This document shows, one piece after another, positions 60,270-64,000 of a stretch of DNA of 64,000 nucleotides; within the stretch, counting starts at the first letter, position 1, and each line of letters starts with the position of its first letter. The position numbers and the translations under genes were made by a program. Under the pieces are notes generated by a model, which was not told the origin of the DNA, did no database searches, and saw only the letters and a list, made by a program, of their open reading frames with translations. Source of the DNA: JAAFIP01 sp031367325 (GTDB taxonomy: Bacteria; Pseudomonadota; Gammaproteobacteria; Burkholderiales; Burkholderiaceae_C); the NCBI GenBank assembly GCA_031367325.1, contig JANLPQ010000037.1, forward strand, positions 18,515 through 82,514. Reading direction: 5' to 3'.

Positions 60270-61766
60270 ATGTTTTTACATTGTCTTGCACTACCAAATC
60301 ACCAAGACTTATCACGATATTTGCTAAGCGCCGTGCTCGGCAGTTTATTGTCATTTTCAACCGCCACCGCTGCCCAAGCCCTCGGCCCCTGCCGTGTGGC
60401 AGGCTTTAGTACCCAGGTGCAGTGCGGTAGCGTGCAGCGCGCATTGAACCCCGATCAGCCTAAAAGCGCGCAGATTGACGTGCATTACGTCGTGGTGCCT
60501 GCACTGGCGCGCCGCAAACTGGCAGACCCTGTGTTTTTATTAGCCGGTGGCCCAGGGCAAAGCGCGATTAACTTGGCCCCACCGCTTACTAAGCAGCTGC
60601 GTCGTTTGAACAATCGGCGCGATTTGGTATTTGTAGACCAGCGCGGCACGGGGCGGTCAGCACCACTGCAGTGCGATGACGACCAGCATAGCCCACTGGC
60701 CCAGCAGCTTGACCCCGTGCGGCGCAGCACGCTGATGCGCCAATGCTTGGGCCTGCTACAAAAGCTGCCTTATGGTGACTTGCGCTTTTTCACCACGTCG
60801 TTGGCTATGCAAGATATCGATGCCGTGCGAGGCGCATTGGGTGCGCAGCGCGTTAACCTGATCGGCGGGTCGTATGGCACGCGGGCGGCGCTAGAGTATG
60901 CGCGCCAGTTCCCTCAGCAAGTGCGCCGCATGGTCATCGACGGTGTGGCCCCGCCCGACATTGCCTTGCCTGCCAGTGTGTCGACCGACAGCCAAAGCGC
61001 GTTCAATGCCTTGCTAGCCTCGTGTGAACAAGATACCAGCTGCCTAAAAGCCTACCCTAAGCTGCGTGGCGACTGGGCGGCATTGCTGGCCCAACTGCCC
61101 CAAGCCGTCACCCTAACGCACCCGTTGACTGGCGCACAGGAGCGTTTGACACTAACGCGCGAGATGGTACTGGGCAGTGTACGCGGGCCACTGTACTCCC
61201 CCGCACTCACCTCGGCCCTGCCCTACGCCATTACCCAGGCCAAGCAGGGCCGATACGATGCGCTGATGGGGCTGAGTGGCGCGCTGGCTAGCAACAAGTC
61301 TGATCGGTTAGCGCTTGGCATGCATTTGTCGGTAGTGTGTGCCGAGGACATACCGCGCCTGGCTACATCTACTGACAAGCCGGGTGCGGATTTTGGTGGT
61401 GAGTTTGGCCAGCTCTACATCGACACCTGTGCCTACTGGCCACGTGGCGCAGTGGCCGATGCCTTCTACACCATACCTGCTAGCAACGCCTCTGTGCTGG
61501 TGCTCAGCGGCGGGCTAGACCCCGTGACCCCTGTGCGGCACGGTACGCGTATCACCCAAGCATTGGGCAGCAAGGCCCAGCATGTGGTGGTACCCAATGC
61601 AGGGCACGGCGTGATGACGCTGGAATGCATGCGCGACGTGCTCTACCGCTTTATTGACAGTGAGAATGACGCGCAGGCCACTGCAATAGATGCTAGCTGC
61701 GTAAAAACGATTCCCAGGCCACCAGCGTTCATGCCAGTGACCAACACGGCACTGACTACGCCATGA
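60270..61766 (+). CDS. Secreted alpha/beta-hydrolase, S33/TAP-like peptidase
   Basis: A 498-residue exported hydrolase of the tripeptidyl-aminopeptidase/prolyl-iminopeptidase-like family, probably releasing amino acids or tripeptides from peptide N-termini outside the inner membrane. The signal peptide spans about residues 17-37. The oxyanion motif LAGGPGQSA, DQRGTGRS and the nucleophile loop GGSYGTRAAL (Ser201) are present, with Asp417 (SGGLDPVTP) and His446 (NAGHGVM) completing the triad. A C-terminal TAP-like segment with several Cys is visible. Its stop overlaps the next ABC ATPase gene start (ATGA), so the three genes form one operon. Confidence 0.9.
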   Translation: MFLHCLALPNHQDLSRYLLSAVLGSLLSFSTATAAQALGPCRVAGFSTQVQCGSVQRALNPDQPKSAQIDVHYVVVPALARRKLADPVFLLAGGPGQSAINLAPPLTKQLRRLNNRRDLVFVDQRGTGRSAPLQCDDDQHSPLAQQLDPVRRSTLMRQCLGLLQKLPYGDLRFFTTSLAMQDIDAVRGALGAQRVNLIGGSYGTRAALEYARQFPQQVRRMVIDGVAPPDIALPASVSTDSQSAFNALLASCEQDTSCLKAYPKLRGDWAALLAQLPQAVTLTHPLTGAQERLTLTREMVLGSVRGPLYSPALTSALPYAITQAKQGRYDALMGLSGALASNKSDRLALGMHLSVVCAEDIPRLATSTDKPGADFGGEFGQLYIDTCAYWPRGAVADAFYTIPASNASVLVLSGGLDPVTPVRHGTRITQALGSKAQHVVVPNAGHGVMTLECMRDVLYRFIDSENDAQATAIDASCVKTIPRPPAFMPVTNTALTTP

Positions 61767-62584
61767 TCCATATCGAACACCTCGCGCGTTCGTTTGCAGC
61801 ACCCGCAGCGCGGCAAAAATTAAATCTAAGTGCAGGTTTGAAGTCGCTCAGCTTCAAACGCTCGCAGCGCGTGCAAGTGCACGCCGTGCGCGATGCCAAC
61901 GTATTAGCGCCTGACGGTCAGATCACCGGACTGTTAGGCCCCAACGGTGCTGGCAAAACCACCACTCTGCGCATGCTGGCTGGGCTCATCGAGCCGCAGT
62001 CAGGCTGCATGACGGTGGACGGTATCGACGTTGCCACCCAGCCGCAAGCAGCTGTGGCGCGCATGGGCCTGCTCAGCGATGCGCGCGGCCTGTACCCACG
62101 CCTGACGGCACGCGAGAACATAGTGTATTTTGGCCAGCTGCATGGCATGACCCGTGACGCTGCCCACGCCCGTGCCGAGGCACTGGCCCACATGCTGGAC
62201 ATGCGCCCACTGCTAGAGCGTCGCACTGACGGCTTTAGCCAAGGCGAGCGCATGAAAACCGCGCTGGCCCGCGCGCTGGTACACGACCCTGCCAACATCG
62301 TGCTGGACGAGCCCACTAACGGGCTGGACGTGCTGGCCACGCGCGCACTGCGCGAGTCACTGCGGTTTTTAAGCACGCCACAAGGCGGTAGCAAATGCAT
62401 TATTTTTTCAACCCACATCATGCAAGAAGTGCAGCGCCTGTGCGACAGCGTGGTCATCATGGCGCACGGCCGCACGGTGGCCAGCGGCACGGTAGATGAG
62501 CTGTGCCAACGCACGGGTCAGGCAGATTTTGAAGAAGTGTTTGTCACACTGGCCTTCGCGCCGGATGTGGAGTTGCCAGCGTGA
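61763..62584 (+). CDS. natA: NatA-type ABC transporter ATP-binding protein
   Basis: A 273-residue ATPase of a two-gene exporter like NatAB (Na+ extrusion) or related ABC-2 systems. It has Walker A GPNGAGKTT, signature FSQGERMKTALARAL, Walker B IVLDEPTNGLD and switch His in FSTHIMQEV. A basic insert of about 30 residues (about 14-45) between the first strand and the Walker A region is unusual. The stop overlaps the permease gene start (GTGA). Confidence 0.9.
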   Translation: MIHIEHLARSFAAPAARQKLNLSAGLKSLSFKRSQRVQVHAVRDANVLAPDGQITGLLGPNGAGKTTTLRMLAGLIEPQSGCMTVDGIDVATQPQAAVARMGLLSDARGLYPRLTARENIVYFGQLHGMTRDAAHARAEALAHMLDMRPLLERRTDGFSQGERMKTALARALVHDPANIVLDEPTNGLDVLATRALRESLRFLSTPQGGSKCIIFSTHIMQEVQRLCDSVVIMAHGRTVASGTVDELCQRTGQADFEEVFVTLAFAPDVELPA

Positions 62585-63768
62585 AGTTGCTTGCCAGAGC
62601 TTGTACTGTAAGAGTTTGGGCCGTATTTGGCAAAGAGTTGCTAGACGCTTTGCGCGACCGCCGCACATTGATGGTGGTGCTAGCCTCTAGCGTACTGATG
62701 GGGCCCCTACTGCTGCTGGCACTGTCTGGCCTGGTGTCCACGCTGGAGGCCAAAGCCGAGCAGCGTGTGGTGCTGGTCGCGGGCCTGGAACACGCGCCCA
62801 GCCTGCGCAATTTTATGCAGCGGCAAACTTGGCAAGTCAAGCCTGCACCACCGGACTACGAGCAGCAACTGCGCGACTCTAAACTGGGCGATCCTGTGGT
62901 GGTAGTGCCAGCAGACTTTGAGGCTGCCATGGTGCGCGGTGATGCGCCCGAGCTAGAGGTAGTGAGCGATAGTTCTAACAAGCAAAGCGAATCTGGTGTA
63001 TCGCGCGTAGTGCAACTGCTCAAGCAATTTAGCCAAGAACGCGCTACTTTAAGCTTGGCATTGCGCGGCGTGTCGGTCACACTGCTGTCGCCTATTAAAG
63101 TGCAAGAACGTGATTTGGCCAGTAACCAAACACGGGCGGCGCAATATACGGGGATGCTGGCATTTTTTATTCTTTTGTCTGTGGTGACGGGTGCCTTAAA
63201 TGCTGCGCTGGACACCACGGCGGGAGAGCGCGAGCGCGGCTCGCTAGAGCCACTCATGATGAATCCCGTGCCGCCGTGGGTGCTGGCAGTGGGTAAATGG
63301 GGTGCCGTGGCCACCGTAAGCATGCTGATTGCGGTGCTGAGTTGCTTGAGCTTTTTGCCAGGGCAGTGGCTGCTACGCAGTGACACTTTGCAGGCCATGT
63401 TTCAGTTTGGGTTGTACGAGGTGGCATTATTTTTACTAGTGTTGCTACCGTTCGCTGCGGCGGCATCGGCATTGCTGATGGCCGTGGCGATTCGCTGCAA
63501 AAGTTTTAAAGAAGCGCAGGCTAACAGCACGGTGGTAATGCTGCTGGTCAGCGTGCTGCCGCTGGTGTCGCTGTTCAATCAAAGCGGCGAAGAGCCTTGG
63601 CATCTGTGGGTGCCTGCGCTGGCGCAAAACACGTTGATGCTGCGGGTGTTGAGAGGCGAAGGCCTAGGCGCGATGCAAGTAGCCATACCTCTGCTGGTGT
63701 GCGTGCTGATTACGGTGGCCAGCTTGATATTTCTGGCCAGTCGGATGCGTCAGGCGGCGGTGAAGTGA
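62581..63768 (+). CDS. natB: NatB-type ABC-2 transporter permease
   Basis: A 395-residue ABC-2 permease. It has one N-terminal membrane segment (about 31-50), a large extracytoplasmic domain (about 55-180), then five or so C-terminal membrane segments (about 185-385) including the characteristic AALDTTAGERERGSLEPLMMNP loop found in NatB-type proteins. It begins with GTG. Together with the ATPase it forms a full exporter; the substrate may be Na+ or another ion or small molecule, so natB is assigned by family resemblance only. Confidence 0.88.
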   Translation: MKLLARACTVRVWAVFGKELLDALRDRRTLMVVLASSVLMGPLLLLALSGLVSTLEAKAEQRVVLVAGLEHAPSLRNFMQRQTWQVKPAPPDYEQQLRDSKLGDPVVVVPADFEAAMVRGDAPELEVVSDSSNKQSESGVSRVVQLLKQFSQERATLSLALRGVSVTLLSPIKVQERDLASNQTRAAQYTGMLAFFILLSVVTGALNAALDTTAGERERGSLEPLMMNPVPPWVLAVGKWGAVATVSMLIAVLSCLSFLPGQWLLRSDTLQAMFQFGLYEVALFLLVLLPFAAAASALLMAVAIRCKSFKEAQANSTVVMLLVSVLPLVSLFNQSGEEPWHLWVPALAQNTLMLRVLRGEGLGAMQVAIPLLVCVLITVASLIFLASRMRQAAVK

Positions 63769-63787
63769 GTTTGCTTGGGTGCGATGT

Positions 63788-64000
63788 TCTGAGTTGGTCG
63801 TTTGGTTTGGCATGCGCTTCTTTGAGTTGGTCTTTGGGCTAACGGTATCTCCGACTGAGCTGGACTCGAGCCGGGCATCTCTTTCGCGAAAAATACTTTG
63901 CAAACACGCGCGAAATGAGTTCTTTGATTGGCTAGCATTTTTAATGCGCGCCTTGCTGCGTATTTTTCATCGAGACGAACCCGACTCGTCACATGGTTCT
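63788..64000 (+). repeat. Dispersed repeat, copy at the window edge
   Basis: Contains CTTTGAGTTGGTC...GGCTAA (63820-63842) and GAACCCGACTCGTCACATGG (63977-63996), as at 14641-14702. A further partial CTGAGTTGGTC unit lies at 63789. The element is cut by the window end. No gene is seen from 63769 to 64000. Confidence 0.6.

Overview
The window looks like a chromosomal segment of a betaproteobacterium of the order Burkholderiales, most like the Comamonadaceae. Three things point there: the order ompA-gyrA ... pheA-tyrA-aroA/cmk-rpsA-ihfB-lapA-lapB-rfaE1-hldD, a fused aroA-cmk gene, and the gltX gene beside an Ala-Glu-Asp tRNA operon. This is from gene order and protein motifs only; no database search was run.

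Layout. 1-14.6 kb is conserved core: OmpA-like protein, DNA gyrase A, a DUF2059 protein, aromatic amino-acid genes (pheA, tyrA, aroA-cmk), ribosomal protein S1, IHF beta, the LapA/LapB LPS-assembly pair and the ADP-heptose genes rfaE1 and hldD. 14.6-15.2 kb has no gene but is packed with repeats, including two large structured elements. 15.2-19.2 kb (minus strand) holds LPS inner-core genes waaA and waaC and a phosphomannomutase/phosphoglucomutase. 19.3-24.75 kb is a tight five-gene plus-strand operon (GT1 glycosyltransferase, membrane alpha/beta-hydrolase-like protein, cytochrome P450, small membrane protein, second paralogous hydrolase-like protein); I recognise no described pathway for it, and it is my best candidate for an undescribed system.

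24.8-41.2 kb is an ABC-transporter-dependent (group 2/3 type) capsule locus. kpsS and a GT4-KpsC fusion run leftward; kpsD, kpsE, kpsM, kpsT, wecB and a two-domain glycosyltransferase run rightward; then two pyruvyl-transferase paralogues and a 1206-residue coiled-coil/GT4/methyltransferase protein run leftward. From about 30.4 kb this locus is clearly more A+T-rich than its flanks, as expected of an exchanged polysaccharide-specific region. 41.4-49.2 kb encodes a subtilase with three SLH-like repeats and two large predicted lipoproteins of unknown function.

49.2-64 kb returns to mixed housekeeping and accessory genes: a broken toxin-antitoxin locus, an Ada-AlkA alkylation-repair protein with an Ogt methyltransferase, an EamA exporter, a LysR regulator divergent from an isocitrate dehydrogenase, three tRNAs, gltX, a ParE-type toxin-antitoxin pair joined to metZ, a secreted S33-type peptidase and a NatAB-type ABC exporter.

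A short palindromic repeat with core ATAGCTGCTTGAGCAG recurs about ten times through the window. Most copies are intergenic, but four lie inside reading frames (waaA, waaC, the Ada-AlkA gene, and the signal peptide of the DUF2059 gene), and another supplies the stop codon of the Ada-AlkA gene.
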